Assembly: GCF_033118175.1 (NCBI RefSeq)
Contig: NC_083689.1
Location: 26,704,501 to 26,768,500 of the forward strand
From: Dama dama
Lineage: Eukaryota; Chordata; Mammalia; Artiodactyla; Cervidae
DNA length: 64,000 bases
Direction: 5' to 3'
The position numbers and the translations under genes were made by a program. The notes under the pieces are model-generated. The model was not told the DNA's origin and did no database searches. It saw nothing but the letters and a program-made list of their open reading frames with translations. Below are positions 54,436-64,000 of this stretch, in pieces. How positions within the stretch are numbered: the stretch's first letter is position 1; each line of letters opens with the position of its first letter.

Positions 54436-56125
54436 ATCATAGGCCCCTTCCAGTGAACTTGCTATTGACTCCCATCCCTTTCTTTAAACATAAAACTCCC
54501 AACAAACTATAGACCTTCTTTCTTCTCCAGTCTCCATCTGTCTTTTCAGCCAGGTTATTATGTCACAGAGAGACCTTAAGTCATTTTCTTATCTCCCTGT
54601 TTTCTCTGGTTCTCAACTCAAGCTTTTCCAAAGTTCTGACTCTGAAATTCCATACATTTCTCTCTTGCTTGATTTACCTCCTAAAATAACAGTCAGTCTC
54701 CCTTGAATGGCTTTCTATTCTAGAAAACCATCACCCACCACTTTCCCAGATTAGTACTGCTATGCTGAGGCCTCACGTGTCCATGTAAAGTGGAATTTGC
54801 TGGGTAGGTATTGAGAGAGATGCATATTAACCCTCTATAGTGCCATATTGGGGCCTTGTAGCTCCAGGAAACCTATATCACTTCACAGTCCAGATGTGGT
54901 TACCAATTAGTGACAGCAGGTTGCCATGTTATTCCAGATATTTTTATATAACAATGAGACGGTTACTTCTAGGTCACAAATGATGAACTTTAAGGCTCAA
55001 TTTACTTGAAGGGATATTTTCAGCTAATATTCCTGTGTTTATCTGTGTTTTATAAAGCAAGAGCTGAATTTCTTTCTCTTTTTTAATGATACAGGCTCAA
55101 TATCTTTATACATATATATTATTGTAAACCTTAAAGAATCATGTGTTTTCTGTTTCAGAATGTACACATATATAATAAAACATAAACATATGATAGGAAC
55201 GTGAAACTCTAAATTCAAGGTATTGATTATTTCTGGAGAAGGAGAGAGAAATGGGATTAGGAAGAAGAATAGAGAGGACTATGATCACCTCTGTAATGTT
55301 TTATTTCTTAGGTTTCTTGGTAAAGACATAGGTGTTCAATATACTATTGAAGTCATTAAAAAAACATTTAAAGTTGCTGAAAATGATCCTAAAGACATGC
55401 AGAAAAGGAAAAATCATTTCTTCAAGAAATCTACTAAAACTCAGCAAGAACAGCAATTATCTGTGCTAGTTGAACCACAACCCACTTCCTTCTCCCTGTT
55501 TCTCTGTCCAGCATAACAGAAATTCCACTCTAGGCAGCCAGGAGCACAGGGCTCCCTCTTGCTGCAGCTAAGTGTCAAGGGCTATAGTGTCTTTCCAAGG
55601 AGGGCCGAACATCCACATTTCTCATTCCACCTCACAGCTGTTTGTGGCATAGCTAAGTTCCTGGTAAGTGCCATCAAGAGTTTGGGGGGCTCCCTTTTTC
55701 TGTCCAGCTCCTACTCAAGGGAAGAGGCCCTACTTATGTATGCATGACACCCTAAGAACACTTAGGTCCCCAGTTCATACATAGGTCTGAGGTTCCAGAC
55801 TAGGAAAGGCAACAAAGAGGACCAGAGGCTACCACCCTCCATCCAGTGCCCAGCAATTAAAGCAGGAGTGTCACTCAGAGAAAAGCATACCACTTGTCCC
55901 TAAACCCAGCTCTAGCGCACGGCTCAGAGATTTTGCCCTGGGCAAGAGACAGGCCATAGACTAGAGAGGTCTGAAGCTCTACCCAAGGGGACTTATTTTT
56001 TTGAGACAGAATGTGAGTAAATTTAAGCCTAAGGATGTGTTCACAAATGATGAAGGTTTTGGTGGAAAGCAGTTAAGAGCAAGCTAGTAGCTTAATTATT
56101 AGCCTAATCTATAAACTAGATTTCC
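54436..56125. other. unassigned DNA, about 1.7 kb
   Basis: A pyrimidine-rich stretch at 54500-54720, then AT-rich sequence and a moderately GC-rich part at 55500-55950. The 97-codon ORF at 55223 may partly be an old L1 3' UTR (GGAGAAGGAGAGAGAAATGG). No gene. Confidence 0.4.
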
Positions 56126-56129
56126 TGGA

Positions 56130-58885
56130 ATTAAGTTTCTGTATCTCACTGGAATTAAGTTAACATAAATTTGATGTATATAATGACATCTTAAGATGTA
56201 TATATTAAACCCTACAGCAATAAATAAGAAAAAAACCCCAAAAGAATTGTAAAAAATCATTAAAGAAATGAAAATATTACATAAGAAAATGTTTAAGCAG
56301 AAGAAAGCAGTGGAGAAGGAGTAGAGGAACAAAAAAGACATGAGACATATAAAGAACAAAAAGCAAAACTACAAATGCAAATCTTAACTCTTCCAACATA
56401 CATTAAATGTGTATGGATTAAATAACTCAAGCAAAAGACAACTGGATAAAAAAAATAATATCAAACTATGTGCTATGTACAAGAGACATACTTCAGACTT
56501 AAAGAGACAAATAGATTAAAAGGCAAAGGCGTGAAAAAAGTATACCATGCAAGAGCAACCATAACAAAACTAAGGTGGCTATATTAACAGTCAAAATATA
56601 CTTTAAAACAAAAATATTACTAGGGATAAATACAGGCATTTTATAAGAGTAAATTCTTTTATAAAAGGGTTAATCCATCAGGTATATACAACAAACTACA
56701 AACAGATATGAACCTAGTAACTGAGCACCAAAATACATGAGGCGAAAACTTATAGAAAAAAAGGGATAAGTAAACAATTAAACAATACTAGTTGGAGACC
56801 TCAATATTTCATTTTAAATAATGAATAAAAAAACTGGCAGAAGATGAACAAGGAAATGAAAACATCAAAACACTTAAAAAGCAACTAGACTTAAGAGGCA
56901 TCTACAGACTACCCCACTCAACAACAACAGAATATACATTCTTTCCCAATGCACATGGAACATTCTCAGGGTAGGTGACATGCTAAGCTATAAAATAAAC
57001 CTCATAATATTCTCTAACCATAATAAAATAACATCAGAATTCAATAATAGAAACAAATTTGGGAAGCTCACAAATACATGGATATTAAACAACACAGTTC
57101 TAAATAATCAATATGTCAAAAAATAAATTACAAAATACTTTTGAGATAAATGGAAATGAAGACGCAGAATGCCAACACTAACAAAATGCAGCTGCAAAAG
57201 CAGTGCTTAGAAAGACATTTATAGCCATAAATGCCTATAATAAAAAAATGAGAAAGATCTCAAATCAGTACAATAACCATCTATGTTAAGACACTCGAGA
57301 GAAAAGACAAACTAAACCCAAAGCAAACAGAATATAGGAATAAAGACCAGAGTAGAGGTAAAATGAAAAATGAATAGAAAAAAATGTATAAGATTAATGA
57401 AACCAAAAGTAGGTTATTTGAAAAGATCAAAATTGACAACCTTTAAGAGTACAAACTTCCAGCTACACAATGAGTAAGTTATGGATATCTAGCATACAAC
57501 ACAGTGATTATAGTTATTAATACTGTATTTTACACTTGAAAGTTGCTAAAACTGTACATCTTAAGTGTTATCACCACAAAAAATAGATGATAATTATGTG
57601 ATATGAAGAAGGTCTTAGCTAATGCTACTGTGGTAATAATTTTATAATACATAAGTATACCAAATCAACACACTGCATACCTTAAACTTATACAATATTG
57701 TATGTCAATTATATCTCAAAAAAGATAGAAAAAATGAACACACCCTTAGCAAGACTTATTAATAAATGAAGAGAGGAGACTCAAATCACTAAAATCAGGA
57801 ATGAAAGAGAGGACATTACTACTCATCTTACAGAAATAAAAGTGATTATTACGGAATACTATGAACAGTGTATGCTAATAAGTTAGATAACTTAGATGAA
57901 ATGAACAAATTACTGAAAAGATAAAAACTACTCAAACTGATTCAAGAAGGAATAAACAAATTGAATAGATCTATAACAAGTAAAGAGACTGAATTAGTAA
58001 TCAAAAAACTATCCACAAAGGAAAGCCCCGGCCCAGATGGCTTCACTGCTGAATTCTGCCAAATGTTTAAATAAGAATTGATATCAATTTTTCATAAAAA
58101 CTAGAATAGGAAGGAACACTTCCCAACTCATTCTATGAAGCTCTAGTAATCCAAACCTGACAAAAAAATCAGAAGAAAAAAACTACAGACCAGCATCTCT
58201 TAAGAATATAGGTACAAAACTACTCACAAAATAACCAGCAAACTAAATCCAGCAATGCATAAAGAGGATTATATATCATGACCAAGTTGAATATAGTCCA
58301 GCTAAAATATTCATACTTAATGGTAAATACTGAATGCTTTCTCTTCAAGATCAGGAACAAGACAAGGATGTCCTCTTTCATTACTTCTATTCCACATTAT
58401 ACTGAAGGTCCTAGTGAAGCCAATCAGGCAAGAAAATGAAGTGAATGACATCCAGATTGGAAAGGAAGAAATAAAATGCCATTGGTTGACAACATGACCT
58501 TGTGTAACAAAAAGCCTAGGGAACTGTTTAATAATTATTACAACTAGTAAGTCCAAAAGGTTGAAAAGAGGCAGAAAAGACTCTCAACACACAAAAAGTA
58601 TATTGTGATTATATAAACTTACAATTTATAATCCCAAAAGAAAATTAAGAAAACAATTCCACTTACAAGAGTATCAAAAATAACAAAATATGTAGGAATA
58701 AATTTAACAAAAAAGTGTAAAACCTGTACCCTGAAAAGCACAAATCATTGTTGAAAGAAATTAAAGAAGATCTAAATACGTGGAAAGGCTGGTGTTCATG
58801 GATCAGAAGATTTAATATTGTTAACATGGCTATGTTCTTCAACTTGCTCTATAGATTCAATGCAATCTTGGTCATAATTTTCCAA
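56130..58885 (+). mobile_element. old degenerate L1, ORF2 region
   Basis: L1 ORF2-like order: GTATGGATTAAATAACTC and ACAAGAGACATACTTCAGAC (56410-56500), ATGGCTTCACTGCTGAATTC (58038), then RT sequence at 58350-58500 (AGGAACAAGACAAGGATG), ending at ATTCAATGCAATC (58854). Every frame carries stops. A younger L1 3' end is inserted at 57447. Confidence 0.85.
57447..57722 (+). mobile_element. L1MA-like 3' end nested in the old L1
   Basis: Typical 3' UTR end (TATACCAAATCAACACACTG, CCTTAAACTTATACAATATTG, ATTATATCTCAAAAAA). The similar flanks AAAAGATCAAAATTGACAAC and AAAAGATAGAAAAAATGAAC look like a long, diverged target duplication. Confidence 0.7.
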
Positions 58886-60317
58886 CTGAATTCATGGTAA
58901 ACATGTGTATTATAAGATATCATGAGATAATCAGTGTAAAAAAGCAAACAAAGCCCTTTCTGGCCAAAGAAATTTGGAAAAATAAGTTAGCCAAAATTAA
59001 ACAATTTTATTTAATGCAGGACTTTTCAGCAACATTAATATGCTCAAGAGCACTGTCATTTGGCATTTTCCAAACTTATTTAACTACAGATGTCTTTTTG
59101 GGGGACCATGTATTAATATGCCAAGGGCCATTAGTGTTCTCCAACACACATTTTGAGAACTACTGTCCCAGGGGATATTAATTCACCCTGTTAATCTACT
59201 TCTTATTGTCTCCCTAACTGACACAATGAGCAGTCAGTCAGGAAGAAGGGGGAGTCAGAAAACCAATGCCTGGTTCTGACCAATAAAAAAAAAAAGAAAA
59301 TCAAGTCCATGTGCATAAGCACACATATCTTAGCCTTTTATTAAATTGAAAGCTTCATTGACTGTATTCATTTATGATCCCCTCTCAAAAGGATTGCTGG
59401 AAAGTGTCACACAAACTGACCATTTGAATCACACTCACTGCTTTTTAGTGACTGGGCAAAAAGATTTTGTACAATGTATAGATGCTAGTGAATAATGAAT
59501 GGCTTCTCTTATTAGTCCAAAGTTCACAGCTCTTCCAAATTGCCTAATAGCATTCTGGGAACCAATTAACACACCAAAACAAGGATATGTCATTGTAATC
59601 AGCAAAATCTAGAGTGGAGGATCTCTACAGGTCAAATAATCTAGGTTTATCCAATTAATAAAGAACATAAAAAGAGATGTGGGGAGAACATTTAGACTAA
59701 GAAATACTTTAAAAATACTATTTTAAAAATGGGCAAAATTAATTATAGTGTTTAAAGATACACATTTGGGGAAGGAAATGCAAAGACATCACAACTATGA
59801 AAATCAGAATAGAGGTAAATTTTATGAAGGAAAGAAGGATTTGTGGTTGATAACGGCAATGTGGAGAACTTCTGGAACGGCTGCCAAAGCTCTATTCTTT
59901 GATCTTTGCAATGGCTCACCTTTTAACAATTCATTATGTTATGTATAACAATCCATGTTATAGCATTATAACAATCCATAACATTATAATCATTATGCTA
60001 TAAGCTGTTTTCTTAATCTGTGTTTAATCTTCTTAATCTGTGTTTTAAAAATGGCTTTATAAATAAGTATGCATCAAAGGTTATATATCCACATTTAATT
60101 TCTGCAGAAAACTGACCTTCAGAAGAATGGAGTAGATCTTAACATCTTTCTCTCCTGATATTCAGTACCTTCCTATGTCACCACATTAAGGTACATACCA
60201 TTTCCAGATTCACTAAAAGACACCTGCATATAACCTTCTGATGACACTATTTCTTTCATTTCTTCTTTACATATAGAACTAGATAAAGTATTTGTGTTGT
60301 GGGCAACTATTTTCTAA
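58886..60317. other. unassigned DNA, possible hAT fragment at 59040-59165
   Basis: CACACATTTTGAGAACTACTG near 59147 resembles a MER5/MER20-type end. The remainder is AT-rich without gene signals; ORFs of 66-95 codons have no domain. Confidence 0.4.
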
Positions 60318-60722
60318 AAATGTTTGTTTTATATTGAAACACAGTTGATTAACAAAGTTGTGTTAGTTACAGTTACACAGCAAAAAGATTCAGTTATACA
60401 TATCCATGCATCTATTCTTTTACAAATTCTTTTCCCATTTAGGCTGTTCCAGGGTATTGAGCTGAGTTCCTTGTGCTATATAGTAGGTCCTTGTTGGTTA
60501 TTTATTTTAAATACCGAGTGTGTACAGGTCAATCTCAAACTGCCCATCTATCACCACTCCCCATTCTTCCAACCTGGTAGGTTTGTTCTCTAAGTTCGTG
60601 AGTCTGTTTCTGTTTTGTAAATAAGTTCATTTATATAATTTTTTTTTAGATGCTGCATATAAGTGATATCATATGATATTTGTCTTTGACTTACTTCACT
60701 TAGTGGTTGGTATGTAGCTGTT
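60318..60722 (-). mobile_element. artiodactyl L1 3' end, 5'-truncated
   Basis: Reverse-orientation L1 3' UTR and ORF2 end: TATTGAAACACAGTTGATTAAC, GTGCTATATAGTAGGTCC, GTCTGTTTCTGTTTTGTAAA, TTTGACTTACTTCACTTAGT. Same family as the copies at 11738 and 14536. Confidence 0.82.
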
Positions 60723-61200
60723 TTTTAAAAATAGTTCTAAATAATTCTTTACAGAAGCCATCAAAATTGATTACAAGGTTATTCATTTTATTAAATGCAA
60801 TAGGACATTCATAATATACTTCTCATGAAGTATGCGATTCAATTTTACCTTGTACAGCAATTAAATTGAGTTTCCGACACTCTGAATAATTAAGTACTAG
60901 GATAAAGAAGGACAAGTGATTGAAAAGTTGACTGGAATGATTAAAAGTATCACAAATATTGAAAAGTGTGTTGCAAAATATTCAAAAATAAATTTCTATT
61001 ATGCTTAGTATAGTAAAAAATATGACAAACTGAACATTACCATACATACTCAAAAATCTGTAAGTAAAATTCTGTTAAATTCAACTGTTAGGATTGTATG
61101 GGAACTGAAGAGAAAATAAACTACAAAACAGATAACTATCCATCTCCTTGCTAGTTCTTAGAGACACATATGGCATGACTGGTTGCCAGTATGATTAAAT
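60723..61200. other. unassigned AT-rich DNA
   Basis: No gene or repeat recognised. Confidence 0.4.
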
Positions 61201-61359
61201 GTGCTAAGTCACTTCAGTCATGTCCGACTCTGTGTGACTCCATGGACTGTAGCCCGCCAGGCTCCTCTGTACATGGGATACTCCAGGCAAAAATACTTGA
61301 GTGGGTTGCCATTTCCTTCTCCAGGGCATCTTCCTGACCCAAGGATTGGACACACATCT

Positions 61360-62004
61360 TTTTTTTTTTTCATTTATTTTTATTAGTTGGAGGCTAATTA
61401 CTTTACAATATTGTAGTGGTTTTTGCCATATATTGACATGAATCAGCCATAGATTTACACGTATCCCCCATCCCAATCCCCCCTCCCACCTCTCTCTCCA
61501 CCTGATTCCTCTGGGTCTTCCCAGTGCACCAGGCGCGAGCACTTGTCTCATGCATCCAGCATGGGCTGGTGATCTGTTTCACTGTAGATAATATACGTGT
61601 TTCGATGCTGTTCTCTCGAAACATCCCACCCTCGCCTTCTCCCAGAGAGTCCAAAAGTCTGTTCTGTACATCTGTGTCTCTTTTTCTGTTTTGCATATAG
61701 GGTTATCGTTATCATCTTTCTAAATTCCATATATATGCGTTAGTATACGGTATTGGTCTTTATCTTTCTGGCTTACTTCACTCTGTATAATGGGCTCCAG
61801 TTCCATCCATCTCATTAGAACTGATTCAAATGAATTCTTTTTAATGGCTGAGTAATATTCCATGGTGTATATGTACCACAGCTTCCTTATCCATTCGTCT
61901 GCTGATGGGCATCTAGGTTGCTTCCATGTCCTGGCTATTATAAATAGTGCTGTGATGAACATTGGGGTGCACGTGTCTCTTTCAGATCTGGTTTCCTCAG
62001 TGTG
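61360..62004 (-). mobile_element. 5'-truncated L1 (about 645 bp) nested in a SINE
   Basis: T-run at 61360-61370, then L1 3' UTR and the end of ORF2 on the minus strand. ACACACATCT is duplicated at 61350-61359 and 62006-62015. Same family as the element at 30803. Confidence 0.94.
61720..62004 (-). pseudogene. L1 ORF2p C-terminal end
   Basis: About 95 codons open to the ORF2 stop, matching the end of the 626-codon ORF at 30812 with a few substitutions (for example ESVLMRWMELEP against EPVLMRWMKLEP). All catalytic domains are missing through 5' truncation. Confidence 0.9.
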
Positions 62005-62066
62005 AACACACATCTCTTAAATTTCCTGCTTTGGCAGGTGGGCTCTTTACCATTAGCACCACTTGA

Positions 62067-63500
62067 AATTATTTGGGATTAAACAGTCACCATTTAAATT
62101 CAACCGAAAGCCTTTATTGTCTCCATCATTCTGCAGGATAAAAATCAGATAATGTGTAAGTGATTCTTTTTACTGTAAAATTTTCAACTATTAATGGAAC
62201 TCTTTAAAAAACTAAATTGAGAAGTATAACATATTAACCTATTAAGATTACATTATCTATTAGCTACAGAATTTAACCTTCTAGTCACTGGCAAACAAGA
62301 GGCAAAGTGCAGACAGGAACAGGGGAAGGGGCAAGGAAGAACTGATATAAAGGACCATGGTGTGGGGCACAGAACACTTTGCTAGGATGATCTAGGTAAG
62401 GAAAACCCTGGACTGAATTGCATGACCATTGGAGTTCCTATTCATATTATAATCTATGTAATTGGTATCTGTTGGAAAATACTCTATATAAATAAAAATT
62501 TTAACATATCTCCTGAGACCAAGACTGGGGCTGTGCCCTAGAAGATAAAACTTGGAAAGAATGACACTACACTAATTAGTTTGGTAAAAGGAAGCATAGA
62601 AGATAAAGACAGGAGGTTGGAAAGGCGAATATCCCCTCTTGGCCTATGTCATGAGGCAACACTGGCCTTCTTTATGACCTTTCTCATAACCATAGTGGCA
62701 CTCTTGAGTAGTATCTGCAATTGTGGGTTTAGTTCTATAAAGAATTATTGTCTATTACTCTCTTAGGCAAAGAGAACATTTAGGAGTCCTGAGGTCTGGA
62801 GTATTTTCAGAACTCATTAGTTAACTGAAGCATGCATAGAGGAAAAAATGTAACTACACAGACATCTGCTTTTGGCTTGATAGAGTAGCTTGTAAGAGAT
62901 CAATGGTTCCACTGAGAACAATTAGAAAAACTAAAAAAAAAGCTACAAAAAAGAAATGATTTGAAGGATCAGAGAGAGAATGAATCAACAAAGACAAGAG
63001 GCTCTACACTGCAGAAAGATGAGAAACACAATTTCCTTCAGGCCACTTTTCCTCTTGGGATTTGCCAATTCTTAGAAACCTGTATCAAGCTAACAGAACA
63101 AATGGTGGCAGAGAAGTCATCAGAGTTTTAAGCAAACTCAGGAATACAGAGAGAGAATTTGAGGTTTAGGCTGCTATGGGAGGCGGATGTGAGCCAGGAT
63201 GCCAATATTCTTTAGATATGAGATACACACAAAAGAGTGTAGCCAATATCAAACACCTGCTGTCTTTTCAAGACGTTTACTATATAGGGCAAAAGGTTAA
63301 GAGGACCACAAAAAGCAGCTAAAAACTACAGAGACGGTTTTGACAATCTCAAGGTATTGGAGGCATAAAAACTGGAGTTTATGACTTGTTGAAGAAAAGG
63401 TCCCTGGGGAGCACCCTAAACTCTTATTAGGAAACTTGAAGTTCCTAATAGGGAGTCAGGAAAGAAACAGTACGACACATACAAAGATTGCAAAAGAGCT
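62067..63500. other. unassigned DNA, purine-rich to the right
   Basis: No gene recognised; the 61-codon ORF at 62581 has a hydrophobic end but no family. From about 62880 the purine-rich sequence may already belong to the L1M/HAL1-like element at the right edge. Confidence 0.4.
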
Positions 63501-63639
63501 ACAAGATGGCTCAGGCTCTTACAGGGTAGAGATAACTTGCTCCTCTGACATTAGCAAGAGGATGGGAGATCCTCCCAGTAGGAAGAAAACATCCACAGCC
63601 TCAAAATTCTCATATGCAATGCCCAAATTTATCCAAACT

Positions 63640-64000
63640 TTCCAAGTGCACCAAGAAGCAGGATCAAGAAAAAAACAGGTAATAGAAACAGATCTATAGT
63701 TGACCCAGATATTCGCACTATTGTCACTGACTTTAAATCACTGGGATTACTAATGTAGTCAAGAAAATAAATGACAAGAGTGTCAAGTGGAAGCTGCAGA
63801 ACAGAAAGCACTATGACTAAAACTTATAAGTCTATTCAATGGGTTTAATAGTAGACAGAACTCAACTCAAGAGATTTCGTGACCTGGGAGATCAATCAAT
63901 AGAAAATATCAAAACTCAAGGACAAGATTTAGAAAAAAAGAAAAAAATAGAGCATAAAAGACATATATGAACATAATGCAAACTTTCAATAACACGTGAC
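63640..64000 (+). mobile_element. L1M/HAL1-like 5' region, runs off the window
   Basis: TGACCCAGATATTCGCACTAT, AAGAAAATAAATGACAAGAG, CAATGGGTTTAATAGTAGAC and AATAGAGCATAAAAGACATAT are in the order of the ORF1/5' region of old L1M or HAL1 elements. No open frame. Confidence 0.6.

Larger units (their letters stand above)
61203..62066 (-). mobile_element. Bov-tA SINE split by an L1 insertion
   Basis: Tail and body at 61203-61359; the head part resumes at 62016-62066 (TTTGGCAGGTGGGCTCTTTACC...AGCACCACTTG). The two pieces are contiguous in the SINE once the L1 and one target copy are left out. Confidence 0.93.

Noticed and set aside
55223..55516. 97-codon Lys-rich ORF that looks weakly protein-like
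   Set aside because: Composition follows the A-rich DNA, and the start resembles an old L1 3' UTR; no motif was found.

Overview
The window is nuclear DNA from a ruminant, most likely a bovid. The evidence is its repeats: BovB (RTE-type) LINEs, Bov-tA and Bov-A2 SINEs, CHR-type tRNA-Glu SINEs and artiodactyl L1 elements, over a background of older mammalian repeats (MIR, MER1/MER5-type hAT, MLT1-type LTRs, L1M). I found no convincing exon of a host gene and no tRNA, rRNA or CRISPR array. It looks like a gene desert or the inside of a long intron. Nearly all protein-like sequence is transposon-derived, with one unexplained 144-codon ORF at 24922-25356.

Layout. 1-8 kb: L1 5' end, SINEs, an old hAT element and unassigned AT-rich DNA. 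8.0-9.5 kb: a 1530-bp solo LTR with 6-bp target duplications and a 107-codon ORF. 10-16 kb: L1 3' ends, MIRs and a SINE insertion that kept only its head. 17-20 kb: two BovB copies tail to tail. 20.5-26.7 kb: Bov-A2, CHR and MIR elements around a CpG-containing unassigned patch (about 22.1-22.4 kb). 30.8-33.0 kb: the best preserved element, a 5'-truncated L1 with an 18-bp target duplication and an open 626-codon ORF2 C-terminal part. 33-39.7 kb: mainly unassigned DNA with MIRs. 39.8-47.2 kb: a wrecked gammaretrovirus-like ERV (LTR, primer-binding-like site, gag start, env TM remnant, polypurine tract, partial 3' LTR) split by a near-full-length BovB and SINEs. 47.2-50.4 kb: two BovB copies in opposite orientation. 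50-64 kb: old L1 and LTR fragments, unassigned DNA, an L1-inside-SINE nest and an ancient L1 start at the right edge.

No set of genes works together here. The most distinctive pattern is a group of very small retroposition products with clean target duplications. At 19132, 35355 and 43884 only poly(A), or poly(A) plus a few bases, was inserted. At 14960 only a 37-bp SINE 5' head was inserted. I see no evidence for an undescribed functional system. The best leads are these tail-only and head-only insertions, the LTR-borne membrane-type ORF, the BovB inverted pair and the unassigned ORF and CpG-containing patch. Repeat family names come from recalled consensus features, not from a database search.
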